Assembly: GCA_035260545.1 (NCBI GenBank) | Contig: DATFUZ010000003.1 | Location: 1-36,945 of the forward strand | Source of the DNA: DATDDB01 sp035260545 | Lineage (GTDB): Bacteria; Pseudomonadota; Gammaproteobacteria; Burkholderiales; Gallionellaceae | Direction: 5' to 3' | DNA length: 36,945 nt | Shown: one piece after another, positions 1 to 8,360 of the stretch | Position numbering within the stretch: position 1 is the stretch's first letter | How the letters are laid out: each line of letters opens with the position of its first letter | Made by a program: the position numbers and the translations under genes | The notes under the pieces: generated by a model | The model's input: the letters and a program-made list of their open reading frames with translations, nothing else | Told to the model about the DNA's origin: nothing | Database searches by the model: none

Positions 1-551
1 ACAGTCCCCAGCACCGCCAGCCCGGACTGCGGCGTAATGCCCAATTGCACGGCCTCTTCCAGGCCGTCGGCCACCAGCCCGCCCCAGGACTTGCGGTGCG
101 GCACCGGGTCGCCGGTGGAACCTGAGGTGAACACCAGCGCAGCGCACTGCCCGGCGGGCACGGTCGGGACCTCGGCCGCATCCGGCGCCACACGCGAGTT
201 GCCCGCGTCCTGCATCAACTCGGAAAACAGGTACACATCCACGCCGGGAAAATTGGCTGCGCCGTCGCCCAGGCAGTAAAAGCCGGGATAGGACGTGCCC
301 AGGCGGGCGACAAAATCCGCGGTGTAATTGGGCGGAAGCAGGCTGATCTGGCCCCGCACGAGCGCGGCGGCAAACCCGACGGCGAAGCGGTAGCGGTCGC
401 TGCACAGGTTGAGGATGTAGGGCCGGTCTGGCAGCCGCACGGCGAGCTCCCGGACCTCACGGGCAAAGGCCGCGGCGGTGACCGGCCGGCCTTGGCGGTA
501 GGCGAACACCGCAGCCGGATCGCGATGACCGAAGATCGGGAGCGCTGCCAT
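1..551 (-). CDS. AMP-dependent acyl-ACP/acyl-CoA ligase of an aryl polyene-type cluster (3' end cut by window edge)
   Basis: Only the N-terminal 183 or so residues lie in the window; the gene runs off the left edge. The start ATG at 551 opens with MAALPIFGHRDPAAVFAYRQ, one base after the stop of the upstream membrane-protein gene. Near residue 140 the frame contains the adenylate-forming signature LVFTSGSTGDPVPHRKSWG, the phosphate-binding loop of the ANL superfamily. Such enzymes activate an aryl or fatty acid as the AMP ester and load it on an ACP or CoA. In aryl polyene clusters the equivalent enzyme (ApeH type) loads the aromatic starter; that role is inferred from the neighbouring ACP, ketosynthase and COG4648 genes. 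Substrate cannot be read from this fragment. Confidence 0.85.
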   Translation of the reverse strand, partial: MAALPIFGHRDPAAVFAYRQGRPVTAAAFAREVRELAVRLPDRPYILNLCSDRYRFAVGFAAALVRGQISLLPPNYTADFVARLGTSYPGFYCLGDGAANFPGVDVYLFSELMQDAGNSRVAPDAAEVPTVPAGQCAALVFTSGSTGDPVPHRKSWGGLVADGLEEAVQLGITPQSGLAVLGT

Positions 552-552
552 G

Positions 553-1209
553 TTACCGGCCCTTGTTGCGGGCGGCCGCGAGGTTCTGCGTGAACGCTTC
601 GACCACCCGCGCGACCGGCAGGCGCGCCTGGGCGGGATGACGCCACAGGCGGATCAGGAATTCCGCCGAAAACATCAGGACGAGGGACGGCGCATTCAGC
701 ACGTTGATGAACAGCGACCACACCGGCAGCGGCGCGAAGATGTAGAGCAGCGCCGAGGTGAGCAGTTGTGCCGCGAAAAACGTGCTCCAGGCGAGGGTCA
801 CGTTGCGGGTGTAACGGGCAACCTCCGGGGTCAATTCGCCGCCTCCCACATGGCGGGAAACGCCAGAGATCAGGGGCTCGCGGCCGCGGCGCAGGCTCCC
901 GGCGAAGATCCACAACAGGAAGAAATTGATGGAGGCATGCGAAAGGCCGTCTGCCGCGATCATGCCGCTGCGCAGGTAATGCCCGCGCGCCAGCCCGTAA
1001 ACCAGAGCGGCCAGGGCCAGCGCAACCAGCGGACGCCACCTCGCACCGACCGCGCGCATGACGAGCAGGCCGCCCCCTGCCACCAGGGGCAGCGAAAGCA
1101 ACAGCAGATGGCCGCTGCCGGTGACGCCTCTGATGATGGACAGGTGCAGCAGCACCGACCAGGCGATTCCCGCCGGTATCAGCGCCTTGCCCATCAATCC
1201 CGTGTTCAT
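553..1209 (-). CDS. COG4648-type integral membrane protein of the aryl polyene cluster
   Basis: A 218-residue protein with several hydrophobic segments (for example around residues 9-28, 33-52 and 60-75, then two more in the second half including WSTFFAAQLLTSALLYIF) and a basic C-terminus. It matches the style of the COG4648 'predicted membrane protein' always found beside ligase and ACP genes in aryl polyene clusters (ApeG position). Its ATG overlaps the stop of the ACP gene by four bases (ATGA), so the two are translationally coupled, and the ligase follows one base after its stop. No catalytic motif is visible and its biochemical role is unknown to me; a membrane platform or transfer function is a guess. 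Confidence 0.8.
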   Translation of the reverse strand: MNTGLMGKALIPAGIAWSVLLHLSIIRGVTGSGHLLLLSLPLVAGGGLLVMRAVGARWRPLVALALAALVYGLARGHYLRSGMIAADGLSHASINFFLLWIFAGSLRRGREPLISGVSRHVGGGELTPEVARYTRNVTLAWSTFFAAQLLTSALLYIFAPLPVWSLFINVLNAPSLVLMFSAEFLIRLWRHPAQARLPVARVVEAFTQNLAAARNKGR

Positions 1210-1472
1210 TTTTCCCGGTGCTGCTGGATGTGTTGGCTCAGGCTGCGCAGCGAACTGAAGATCCGGTTGTTGTCGGCATCGTCCGCCTTGATCTGCACGC
1301 CATATTTCTTGGAGATGGCCAGCGATAATTCAAGTATGTCGATCGAGTCCAGGCCCAGGCCCTCGCCATACAAGGGCGCGGCCGGTTCGATCTCATCCGC
1401 TGTCACCTCCAGGTTCAGCGCAGTAACCATCAACTGCGCAAGCTCTTTCTCTTGTTCCGTTACTGCTTGCAT
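1206..1472 (-). CDS. Acyl carrier protein
   Basis: An 88-residue acidic protein with the phosphopantetheine attachment motif GLDSIDILEL around residues 40-49; the Ser of DSI is the expected carrier site. Length and the helical acidic pattern are those of type II ACPs. It carries the growing chain for the ketosynthase, ketoreductase and dehydratase encoded immediately upstream on the same strand. It starts 24 bases after the ketoreductase stop, and its own stop overlaps the next gene by four bases. Aryl polyene clusters normally have two ACPs; only one is seen here, and a second may lie beyond the left edge. Confidence 0.92.
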   Translation of the reverse strand: MQAVTEQEKELAQLMVTALNLEVTADEIEPAAPLYGEGLGLDSIDILELSLAISKKYGVQIKADDADNNRIFSSLRSLSQHIQQHREK

Positions 1473-1496
1473 GACGCTCTCGCTACTTCCCGTTAA

Positions 1497-2216
1497 TCAA
1501 ATCATACCGCCGTTGACCGAGATCACCTGGCCGGTGATATAGGCCGCCTTGTCGGATGCCAGGAACGCCACCAGTTCCGCCACCTCCCCCGGCGTGCCGG
1601 CGCGCCCCACGGGCACCAGCCGCTTGATCGCATCCTTGTCGAATGCCTTTTCGATCATCGGCGACTCGACTATCCCGGGTGCGACCGCATTCACTGTCAC
1701 GCCCCGGCTGGCAAGCTCGAGCGCCAGCGACTTGGTGGCGCCGTGCAGGCCCGCCTTGGCCGCGGCGTAATTGGTCTGCCCCCGGTTGCCCGCGATGCCC
1801 GCAACTGAAGAAACATTGAGGATGCGTCCCCAGCGCGTTCCGAGCATGGGCAGCAGCAGGGGCTGGGTCACGTTGAAAAACCCGTTCAGCGACACGTCGA
1901 TGACCCGGGTCCACTGCTCTGCGCGCATGCCGGGCATCACCGCGTCGTCATGGATGCCGGCATTGTTCACCAGCACCTGGATCGGTCCCTGCTCAAGCAC
2001 CCGCGCCAGCGCCGCGCTGGTCTGGCCTGCGTCCGTCACGTCGAAACGGACGGCCTCGGCGCTGCCACCGGCTGCCTCGATGCCGTCAACCACGGCTTGC
2101 GCACGTGCCGCCGAGCCATGCGCATGCACATATACATGGCATCCGGCCGCCGCCAGCGTGGCGCATATCGCGGAGCCGATGCTGCCGCTGCCGCCCGTCA
2201 CCAGTGCGCGCTTCAT
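1497..2216 (-). CDS. 3-oxoacyl-ACP reductase, FabG-like SDR
   Basis: A 239-residue short-chain dehydrogenase. The NADP(H)-binding glycine motif TGGSGSIG is at residues 7-14, NNAG near 88-91, and the catalytic Ser-Tyr-Lys set appears as NVSS, then NYAAAK. The protein ends with the usual FabG tail GQVISVNGGMI. It reduces the 3-keto group after each condensation by the cluster's ketosynthase (ApeQ-type role). The gene overlaps the dehydratase gene by four bases. Paralogy with the housekeeping fabG is likely, so the neighbours rather than the sequence set its role here. Confidence 0.93.
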   Translation of the reverse strand: MKRALVTGGSGSIGSAICATLAAAGCHVYVHAHGSAARAQAVVDGIEAAGGSAEAVRFDVTDAGQTSAALARVLEQGPIQVLVNNAGIHDDAVMPGMRAEQWTRVIDVSLNGFFNVTQPLLLPMLGTRWGRILNVSSVAGIAGNRGQTNYAAAKAGLHGATKSLALELASRGVTVNAVAPGIVESPMIEKAFDKDAIKRLVPVGRAGTPGEVAELVAFLASDKAAYITGQVISVNGGMI

Positions 2217-2668
2217 GTTCTTGCCTTTTCCGCGTCCAGCACGACTGTCGCCCTGCCTTGCAGGATGGTCGCCCCGTCCGCACTCACCCGAAATGTATAC
2301 ATGACGTTGGTGCCGTCTCCCATCAAGCGCTCAGCATCTATGGTCAGCGGGGCGCCCAGCGTATCCAGGCGCGACACTGTGCACGTCACATCGCGCACAC
2401 CCGCCAGGTAGCCGGCGCGCGGCCGCTCTCCCCCATCACCGGCCGCGGCGCCTTGCATGCCCCCGTGCACCGCCATCGCCTGCGCCGCATATTCTATCCC
2501 GCATAGCGCAGGTAATCCATTAGCAGCGCGCAGGGGGTTGTCCGCGTCAAGGTGGGTGCTGCTGACGCAGCGGATGTGTTGCGCATCGTACTCAACCACG
2601 CCGTCCAGCAAACACATGGCGCCGGAATGCGGAATCAGGCGGGCGATCCGGTGCCTGTCGGCTAACAT
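2213..2668 (-). CDS. Hotdog-fold 3-hydroxyacyl-ACP dehydratase, ApeP-like
   Basis: A 151-residue protein starting MLADRHRIARLIPHSGAMCL. The IPHSGxMxLLD motif near residues 12-22 is the active-site region of the FabA/FabZ-like hotdog dehydratases found in aryl polyene and flexirubin clusters. The later GIEYAAQAMAVHGG segment matches the dimer-interface helix with its conserved Glu. It would dehydrate 3-hydroxyacyl-ACP to the trans-2-enoyl product, and with no enoyl reductase in view the double bonds would be kept as a polyene. Its start overlaps the upstream ketosynthase-like gene by seven bases and its stop overlaps the ketoreductase by four. Confidence 0.88.
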   Translation of the reverse strand: MLADRHRIARLIPHSGAMCLLDGVVEYDAQHIRCVSSTHLDADNPLRAANGLPALCGIEYAAQAMAVHGGMQGAAAGDGGERPRAGYLAGVRDVTCTVSRLDTLGAPLTIDAERLMGDGTNVMYTFRVSADGATILQGRATVVLDAEKART

Positions 2669-3495
2669 GGCGTGACCGTCATATCCAGGCGGCAATCGCC
2701 CTGGTAATCGAGCGCCAGCCGGGATTCCAAGCCAGGCTGCCGCGCGGCCCGCGCCAGGTCGACGCCGGCCAGCGCCTCCAGCAGCGGCAGACTGCGCGCA
2801 GCCGGATTTCCGAGCCGCAGTCTTTCCAGCGCCGGGTCTGCCATCGGCGCGGCGTGGGCGGCGCCCGATTGAAACTCGAGTTCCAGCACGGCGAAACACC
2901 GTTCCGTCCGCCGCGGCGTCAGCACCAGCGCGATGCCGAAATTGCCCTCTACATGACGCACGCTGGCCAGCGGTTCGCGATAGGCGTGATCGTAGGCGAG
3001 CAGCGCGACCGGAATGCCGTCGGTGGCGAGTTGCGCCATGGCGTCGAGCAGACCCACAGCGAAACTCGAATCGTAGCCGCACAGGCTGGTGGAAGGCGCG
3101 TGCGACTGCGCAGCAATCCCCCAGTAGCCGGCCACGGCGTTATGCACGGAATTGTGGAAGCGGGTGGGCGAAACTTCGCGCGGGGCGGTGACCAGCGTCT
3201 CGCAGATCGCGTGGACGTTTTCGTTGTCACCACTCGACGACGTGAACACCGTCGCAGTATCCGCCGCCGACCGTTGCGCATGCTCGAAGGCTTCATGGCC
3301 GCTGGCGATGGCCAGCTTGATCGGGATGCCGGCACGGCGCCGCTCATTGGGCGGCAACATGCCGGTCACGGCCATATTGGTGGGCTCCGGAACATAGCTT
3401 GCGGCGCCGGTCAGTACCGGCCGGGACGGCTCCCAGCCATCCAGGCCCGGCCCGCGCAGCCCGATGCCCTCGACAAAGGCGCGCAGCCGGCTCAT
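2662..3495 (-). CDS. Ketosynthase-like chain-length-factor protein
   Basis: A 277-residue protein, shorter than a full ketosynthase. It has the 'beta-ketoacyl synthase-like N-terminal domain' pattern of aryl polyene clusters: TRFHNSVHNAVAGYWGIA near residues 112-129 and STSLCGYDSSFAVGLLDAM just after. Known members act as the chain-length partner of the full ketosynthase (ApeC with ApeO). A Cys is present in SLCGYD, close to where a ketosynthase nucleophile would sit, but the ACSS signature is absent, so I infer a mainly structural partner role. Its ATG overlaps the ketosynthase stop by four bases, which fits co-translation of a heterodimer. Confidence 0.85.
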   Translation of the reverse strand: MSRLRAFVEGIGLRGPGLDGWEPSRPVLTGAASYVPEPTNMAVTGMLPPNERRRAGIPIKLAIASGHEAFEHAQRSAADTATVFTSSSGDNENVHAICETLVTAPREVSPTRFHNSVHNAVAGYWGIAAQSHAPSTSLCGYDSSFAVGLLDAMAQLATDGIPVALLAYDHAYREPLASVRHVEGNFGIALVLTPRRTERCFAVLELEFQSGAAHAAPMADPALERLRLGNPAARSLPLLEALAGVDLARAARQPGLESRLALDYQGDCRLDMTVTPC

Positions 3496-4676
3496 GGCGC
3501 CGCTCCCAGCACCAGGCTGCAATTGCTGCCGCCAAAACCGAAAGAGTTGCTGAGCACGGTGCGTAGCGGAGCGGCGCGGTTCTCGATGCGGTAATCGCAG
3601 TGCAGCGCCGGATCGAGCTGCCCGGTGCCCAGGCTGCCGGGAATGAAGCCGTGCTCCATCGCCAGCATGCCGATGATAGCCTCGCTGATGCCGGCCGCCC
3701 CCAACAGGTGTCCGGTCCAGCCCTTGGTCGAACTGCAAGGCACGGCCTGGCCGAACAGTTCGACGACCGCCCTGTCCTCGCTGGCATCGTTGGCCTTGGT
3801 CGCCGTGCCGTGCAGGTTGATGTAGTCGATGGCGGACGGCTGCACACCGGCCGCATCCAGCGCACGCTGCATGGCGAGGCGCGCACCCAGCCCCTCGGGA
3901 TGGGGGGCGGACATGTGGTAGGCGTCGGAGCTTTCGCCCACGCCCAGCAGCATGGGACCGGCTCCGGCGCCGGCCTTTTCCAGCAGCACGAAGCCGCCGC
4001 CTTCGCCGATGGACAGCCCCTTGCGCGCGACATCGTAGGGACGGCACGTTTCGTCCGACAGCAGGCCTAACGAGTTGAAGCCGTATAGCGTGGTCAGGCA
4101 CAGGCTATCGACGCCGCCCACCAGCGCCGCGTCGCACACGCCCGCGTCTATCATGCGCTGCGCGTTGCCGAATACTTTGGCCGTGGAGGAGCAGGCCGAG
4201 GACACCACCAGCGCGGGCCCTTGCAGGCCCAGGTAGGCGCGCACGAAGCCCGCCAGCGAATAGGTGTTCTGCGTCCCCTCGTAGCAGAATTCGGGCGGCA
4301 GGGCGCCGGTCTCCGGATTGCGCTGGCGGTAGGCGAGTTCGCTCTGCAGCAAGCCGGAAGTGCTGGTCCCCACAAATACGCCGATGCGCGCGGCTCCGTA
4401 TTTTTCACGGGCCGCCGCCACCGCCTGTGCAAATCCGTCCTGTTCCAGCGCCAGTTGCGCCAGCCGGTTGTTGCGGCAGTCGTAGCATGCGAGATCTTCG
4501 CGCACAGCCATTGTGTCCAGCCCGTCGACCAGGCCCACCCAGGTATCCAGGTCCACGGTGTCGAAATTACACGGGGCAAGACCCGAACGGCGGGCGCGCA
4601 GCGCCTCCAGGGTGGCATCCAGACCGGTGCCCAGTGCGTTGGACAACGTCTTGTGGCTGATCAGTAGGGGTCGCAA
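3492..4676 (-). CDS. Beta-ketoacyl-ACP synthase of the aryl polyene-type cluster
   Basis: A full-length condensing enzyme, 394 residues if started at the TTG at 4676. The Cys-His-His triad is visible: SSACSST (Cys162), NLHGTATKAND (His289) and TKGWTGHLLGAAG (Lys318, His323), followed by the C-terminal glycine-rich SFGFGGSNCSL. It extends the ACP-bound chain by decarboxylative condensation. I chose TTG because homology begins at LRPLLISHKTLSNALG, with a CAGG five bases upstream; an in-frame extension to 4826 would run into the upstream gene on the same strand. The gene starts 40 bases after the ypjD-like stop and heads a chain of overlapping genes, so the cluster may depend partly on readthrough from that promoter. 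Confidence 0.9.
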   Translation of the reverse strand: MRPLLISHKTLSNALGTGLDATLEALRARRSGLAPCNFDTVDLDTWVGLVDGLDTMAVREDLACYDCRNNRLAQLALEQDGFAQAVAAAREKYGAARIGVFVGTSTSGLLQSELAYRQRNPETGALPPEFCYEGTQNTYSLAGFVRAYLGLQGPALVVSSACSSTAKVFGNAQRMIDAGVCDAALVGGVDSLCLTTLYGFNSLGLLSDETCRPYDVARKGLSIGEGGGFVLLEKAGAGAGPMLLGVGESSDAYHMSAPHPEGLGARLAMQRALDAAGVQPSAIDYINLHGTATKANDASEDRAVVELFGQAVPCSSTKGWTGHLLGAAGISEAIIGMLAMEHGFIPGSLGTGQLDPALHCDYRIENRAAPLRTVLSNSFGFGGSNCSLVLGAAP

Positions 4677-4716
4677 CTTGGCCTGAAAAATCGAATTGGA
4701 TGGGAAAGACCGGCTG

Positions 4717-5541
4717 CTAACGGTGCAGCAAGACTTCCAGAACGAACTTGCTGCCCACGTAAGACAGGAACAGGAACACGAAACCGCTGAGCGTCCAGCG
4801 TATGGCGGTGCGGCCGCGCCAGCCATAGAAGTGGTGGCCGACCAGCAAGCCGGCGAACACCACCCAGGAGGTGAGCCCGAATACGAGCTTGTGCGCGATG
4901 CGCGGCGTGAATTTCAGAGCGTGGCCGAACACCTGTTCCGAGAAGATCATGCCGGAAGCCAGGGTGAAGCTCAGCAGCAGGAAACCGGCGATAATGATGC
5001 GAAACAGCAGGGCTTCCATGGTGAGCAGGGGCGGCAGGTTCTGCATGGCCTTGGGCAGGATGGCGTGGTGCAGGCGTTTTTCGACCAGCGACATCAGGCC
5101 GGCGTGCAGCGCCGCAATGGTGAACAGGCTGAACGCCAGCATGGCCACAGCGATATGCGCCTCGAAAGCCCAGGTGTTGCGCGCATGCAGTTGGGTGTCG
5201 GGAAACAGGGCCGGCAGCACCACCCCCACCGCGGCCAGCGGCAATACCAGCGTCTGCAGGCTGGCGATGGGATAGAAGAAATGCGCCACCCAGTACACCA
5301 GCAGCGTCAGCCAGAGGATGAGCGAAATGGAATTCGTCAGCCCAAGATTCATTTCCCCGTCGATGAACAGGGTGTTCGACAGCAGATAGCCCTGAAGCAG
5401 CATGGGCGCCAGCACGACGAAGCGCGCCGCGCCGCGCTCCAGCTCGGCGTCCCGCCCGGCGGCCTGGGCGCGCCAGTAATAAACCGCCAGCGCGGCGTAG
5501 CCGAGGACGGCCGCCAGATAGAGTGAAAGATTCGACATCAT
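4717..5541 (-). CDS. ypjD: Cytochrome c assembly (CcsA/HemX-like) inner-membrane protein, YpjD family
   Basis: A 274-residue, mostly hydrophobic protein starting MMSNLSLYLAAVLGYAALAV with about eight membrane segments. His residues in HARNTWAFEAHIAVAMLAFS, FTPRIAHKLVFGLTSW and GHHFYGWRG recall the heme-handling histidines of CcsA/CcmC-type proteins, although the full tryptophan-rich WWD motif is not obvious. Family members are heme-related membrane proteins, and YpjD itself is poorly characterised. The start is the ATGATG pair at 5541/5538; a much longer reading in this frame continues antisense to ffh and is not believable. The divergent pairing with ffh is common in beta- and gammaproteobacteria. 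Confidence 0.87.
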   Translation of the reverse strand: MMSNLSLYLAAVLGYAALAVYYWRAQAAGRDAELERGAARFVVLAPMLLQGYLLSNTLFIDGEMNLGLTNSISLILWLTLLVYWVAHFFYPIASLQTLVLPLAAVGVVLPALFPDTQLHARNTWAFEAHIAVAMLAFSLFTIAALHAGLMSLVEKRLHHAILPKAMQNLPPLLTMEALLFRIIIAGFLLLSFTLASGMIFSEQVFGHALKFTPRIAHKLVFGLTSWVVFAGLLVGHHFYGWRGRTAIRWTLSGFVFLFLSYVGSKFVLEVLLHR

Positions 5542-5637
5542 GACCGGAAATGTTTTAGACTTTGTTAATTTTACACTATCTCCGACGGCGAAAAACACCC
5601 GCCCGGCGGAAATCCGAACCTTTAGCGGCTGCACCCT
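5542..5637. promoter_or_regulatory. Divergent ypjD/ffh promoter region
   Basis: This 96-base spacer separates two outward-facing genes. It holds an AT-rich island (about 5550-5581, including TTTGTTAATTTTACACTATC) unlike the GC-rich surroundings. On the plus strand TTAGAC and TATCTC are about 16 bases apart and could serve as a weak -35/-10 pair for ffh. On the minus strand TAAAAT-like sequences could serve ypjD. Boxes were judged by eye only. Confidence 0.4.
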
Positions 5638-6984
5638 ATGCTTGACAACCTGACCCAGCGCCTTTCGGGCGTGATCAAGAACATCCGCGGACAGGCGCGG
5701 CTGACTGAAAGCAATATTCAGGACGCCCTGCGCGAGGTGCGCATGGCGCTGCTCGAGGCTGACGTGGCGCTGCCGGTGGTGAAGGAGTTTATTGCCCAGG
5801 TCAAGGAGGCCGCGCTGGGCCAGGAGGTGATAGCCAGCCTCAACCCCGGCCAGGCGCTGATAGGGGTGGTGCACCGGGAACTGACCCGGTTGATGGGCGA
5901 GGCCAGCGCCGGTATCAACCTCGCCGTAGTGCCGCCTGCGGTCATCCTGATGGCCGGCCTGCAGGGAGCGGGCAAGACCACTTCCAGCGGCAAGCTGGCC
6001 AAGATGCTGCGCGACCAGCAGAAAAAGAAGGTGCTCCTGGTCAGTTGCGACGTTTACCGCCCTGCTGCCATCGAGCAGTTGCGCGCCGTGGCGCAGCAGC
6101 TGGAGATCGACTGGTTCCCCTCCGACGCCGGGCAAAAGCCGCTGGATATTGCGCTGTCGGCGCAGGACTACGCGAAAAAACACTATCATGACGTGCTGAT
6201 CGTCGATACGGCCGGCCGCCTGGCCGTCGATGAGGCGATGATGCAGGAGATCCGCGAGCTGCACGCCGCGCTCAATCCGGTGGAGACGCTGTTCGTGGTG
6301 GACGCCATGACCGGCCAGGATGCGGTGAACACCGCCAAGGCCTTCGGCGACGCACTGCCGCTGACCGGCGTGATCCTGACCAAGCTGGACGGCGATGCGC
6401 GCGGCGGCGCCGCGCTGTCGGTGCGCCAGATCACCGGCAAGCCGATCAAGTTTGTCGGCGTCAGTGAAAAAATGACCGGCCTCGAGGCCTTCCACCCCGA
6501 ACGCATGGCGTCCCGCGTGCTGGGCATGGGCGATGTGCTGTCGCTGATCGAGGAAGCGCAGCGCGAGGTGGACGTCGCCGAAGCCGCGAAGCTGGCGAAG
6601 AAGGTGCAGAAGGGCGAGGGTTTCGACCTCAACGACTTCAAGATGCAGATCGCGCAAATGCGCAAGATGGGCGGCATGGCCGCCATGATGGACAAGCTGC
6701 CCGCGCAGCTCTCGCAGGCTGCGGCGGGCGGCAAGATGGACGACAAGAAAGTCTACCGGCTGGAGGCCATTATCAATTCCATGACCGCCCGGGAGCGCGC
6801 GCACCCCGAGCTGATCAAGGCCTCGCGCAAGCGCCGCATCGCCGCTGGCGCGGGCGTGCAGGTGATGCACGTCAACCAGCTGCTCAACCAGTTCGAGACC
6901 GCGCAGAAGATGATGAAGATGGTCAGCAAGGGCGGCATGGCCAAGATGCTGCGCGGCATGAAGGGGATGCTGCCCGGCATGTGA
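5638..6984 (+). CDS. ffh: Signal recognition particle protein Ffh (SRP54)
   Basis: A 448-residue GTPase of standard Ffh length. The N-domain helical bundle (residues 1-95) opens MLDNLTQRLSGVIKNIRGQA. The G domain follows with the P-loop GLQGAGKTT (107-115), DTAGRLAVDE and TKLDGDARGG. The Met-rich M domain contains IAQMRKMGGMAAMMDKLP and the tail GMKGMLPGM. Ffh binds 4.5S RNA and signal sequences at the ribosome and docks with FtsY to target inner-membrane proteins. The 4.5S RNA gene is not in this window. The upstream neighbour is divergent; the downstream phosphatase gene is about 110 bases away behind a hairpin, so ffh may be transcribed alone. Confidence 0.98.
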   Translation: MLDNLTQRLSGVIKNIRGQARLTESNIQDALREVRMALLEADVALPVVKEFIAQVKEAALGQEVIASLNPGQALIGVVHRELTRLMGEASAGINLAVVPPAVILMAGLQGAGKTTSSGKLAKMLRDQQKKKVLLVSCDVYRPAAIEQLRAVAQQLEIDWFPSDAGQKPLDIALSAQDYAKKHYHDVLIVDTAGRLAVDEAMMQEIRELHAALNPVETLFVVDAMTGQDAVNTAKAFGDALPLTGVILTKLDGDARGGAALSVRQITGKPIKFVGVSEKMTGLEAFHPERMASRVLGMGDVLSLIEEAQREVDVAEAAKLAKKVQKGEGFDLNDFKMQIAQMRKMGGMAAMMDKLPAQLSQAAAGGKMDDKKVYRLEAIINSMTARERAHPELIKASRKRRIAAGAGVQVMHVNQLLNQFETAQKMMKMVSKGGMAKMLRGMKGMLPGM

Positions 6985-7038
6985 TCCCCCCTGCGCGGCG
7001 CGCTTCCGCGCCTCGCCCATCACCGTAGACTTTTGCCG

Positions 7039-7062
7039 CGTTCCCGCAGCTTGGCGGGAGCG
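7039..7062 (+). terminator. Hairpin after ffh, possible terminator
   Basis: CGTTCCCGC and GCGGGAGCG form a nine-base stem (one G-T pair) around the six-base loop AGCTTG, 54 bases after the ffh stop. The downstream flank has only TTT after five bases, so intrinsic termination would be weak. The stem ends two bases before an in-frame ATG at 7064, which is one reason to prefer the later ATG at 7094 as the start of the next gene. Confidence 0.4.
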
Positions 7063-7093
7063 GATGTTTAACTTTCGACCAGACAGACTGACC

Positions 7094-7819
7094 ATGACCA
7101 TCAAAGCCATTATTTTCGACGTGGACGGCACCCTGGCGGACACCGAGGAGGGACACCGCCAGTCGTTCAACAAGGCCTTCGCCGAAAACAACCTGCCCTG
7201 GAACTGGGATGTGGAGCTGTACGACAAACTGCTCGCGGTCACCGGCGGCAAAGAGCGCATCAAGTATTTCGTCGACAGCTTCCTTACTGGTTACGCCAAG
7301 CCGGCGGATTTCGACGAATTCGTCAAGCACCTGCACAAGGTGAAGACCGCACATTACACCGCCATGCTGCGCGAGGGACAAATCCCGCTGCGCCCGGGCG
7401 TCAGGCAGTTGATCGAGGACGCGCGTGACGCCGGCATCACGCTGGCCATCGCCACCACCACCTCGCCGGAGAATGTCTCCACCCTGCTGGAAGTGGGACT
7501 GGGCAAGGACTGGGAAAAATATTTCGCGGCCAACGGCTGCGGCGACATCGTGCCGCAGAAGAAGCCCGCCCCCGACATCTACCTCTGGGTGCTGGACAAG
7601 CTCAAGCTGGCGCCGGAAGACTGCATCGCGCTGGAAGACTCGGTCAACGGCCTGCGTTCCAGCCTGGCGGCGGGAATCAGGACCTACATCACGGTCAACC
7701 ACTATACGCGCAACCACGATTTCAGCGGCGCCGCCGGCATCTTCAGCGACCTCGGCGACCTGCACGCCTTCTATCGCGCGACCGGCCTGCCCCTTCCCAA
7801 AAACCCGTCAAACGGATAG
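7094..7819 (+). CDS. HAD-superfamily phosphatase, CbbY-like
   Basis: A 241-residue HAD hydrolase. Motif I is FDVDGTLADTEEGH at residues 8-21 (nucleophile and acid/base Asp), motif II is IATTTSPEN, the motif III Lys lies in the QKKPAPDIY region, and motif IV is ALEDSVNGLRSSLAAG. The layout and TxEGHRxxFN cap start are typical of CbbY, which in Calvin-cycle organisms removes xylulose-1,5-bisphosphate, a RuBisCO inhibitor. No RuBisCO or cbb genes are in view, so the substrate is inferred from the family. I prefer ATG 7094 (MTIKAIIFDVDGT) over ATG 7064, because the longer form adds ten unrelated residues and starts against a hairpin. Confidence 0.85.
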   Translation: MTIKAIIFDVDGTLADTEEGHRQSFNKAFAENNLPWNWDVELYDKLLAVTGGKERIKYFVDSFLTGYAKPADFDEFVKHLHKVKTAHYTAMLREGQIPLRPGVRQLIEDARDAGITLAIATTTSPENVSTLLEVGLGKDWEKYFAANGCGDIVPQKKPAPDIYLWVLDKLKLAPEDCIALEDSVNGLRSSLAAGIRTYITVNHYTRNHDFSGAAGIFSDLGDLHAFYRATGLPLPKNPSNG

Positions 7820-7834
7820 GATTGCACTCTCAGT

Positions 7835-7910
<76 letters not shown>

Positions 7911-8360
7911 TCAATCGACCCATCCGCCTCCAAGTTTGTGGTGATAACGCTTCAGCCGCGCCGCCAGACGCTCGCGAACTTCGTTATCGAATGCGGCGCG
8001 GCGACAGAAGCCAGCCCTCCGATCGTGGAAGCAATTCATGCCGGTAACCACGGCGGACGTCCCTATTCGTTCATTACGAGCGCACGCCGCATAAACCCGA
8101 ATAAATAGCAGTCGCGGCAGGGCAGCACACCGCCCTGCTTGTTGGCGCTCGCGCCCCCCAGTCACCGCCTCGCGACAGTTTTTGGCGTCAAGCACGAGCT
8201 CGCCCGCCCTGTCCGCTGGGGCGGCATCGTTCATCCGCGCATAGCGGACTGATTTCCCGCAATTTTCCCACTCTCCTCCGCCGTAATTTGCAGCCTCGTC
8301 CGGGCTGCTGGCGGCACGCCCGGCCAGCGCCTGTCCGCGCCCCCAAAAAACATGGTTGCA
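7911..8360. other. Gene-free stretch between tRNA-Ala and the Fur boxes
   Basis: About 450 bases (550 up to the next start codon) without a convincing gene. A minus-strand frame of 155 codons (7911-8378) is open, but it lacks a ribosome site and I do not recognise it; its last third (NEVRERLAARLKRYHHKLGG) looks more protein-like than the rest and could be a relic. A short plus-strand frame overlaps the tRNA and is not credible. The stretch also holds the hairpin at 8117-8138. Confidence 0.5.
8117..8138 (+). terminator. Perfect 7-bp hairpin, possible terminator downstream of tRNA-Ala
   Basis: GCAGGGC, an eight-base loop, then GCCCTGC, followed by TTGTT. The stem is perfect but the T tract is poor, and it is over 200 bases past the tRNA. 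A terminator is possible but weakly supported. Confidence 0.3.

Noticed and set aside
5542..7263. N-terminal extension of the ypjD frame, antisense to ffh
   Set aside because: The upstream part has no protein character (repeated His/Leu/Arg), overlaps ffh completely, and the ATGATG at 5541 starts a normal membrane protein.
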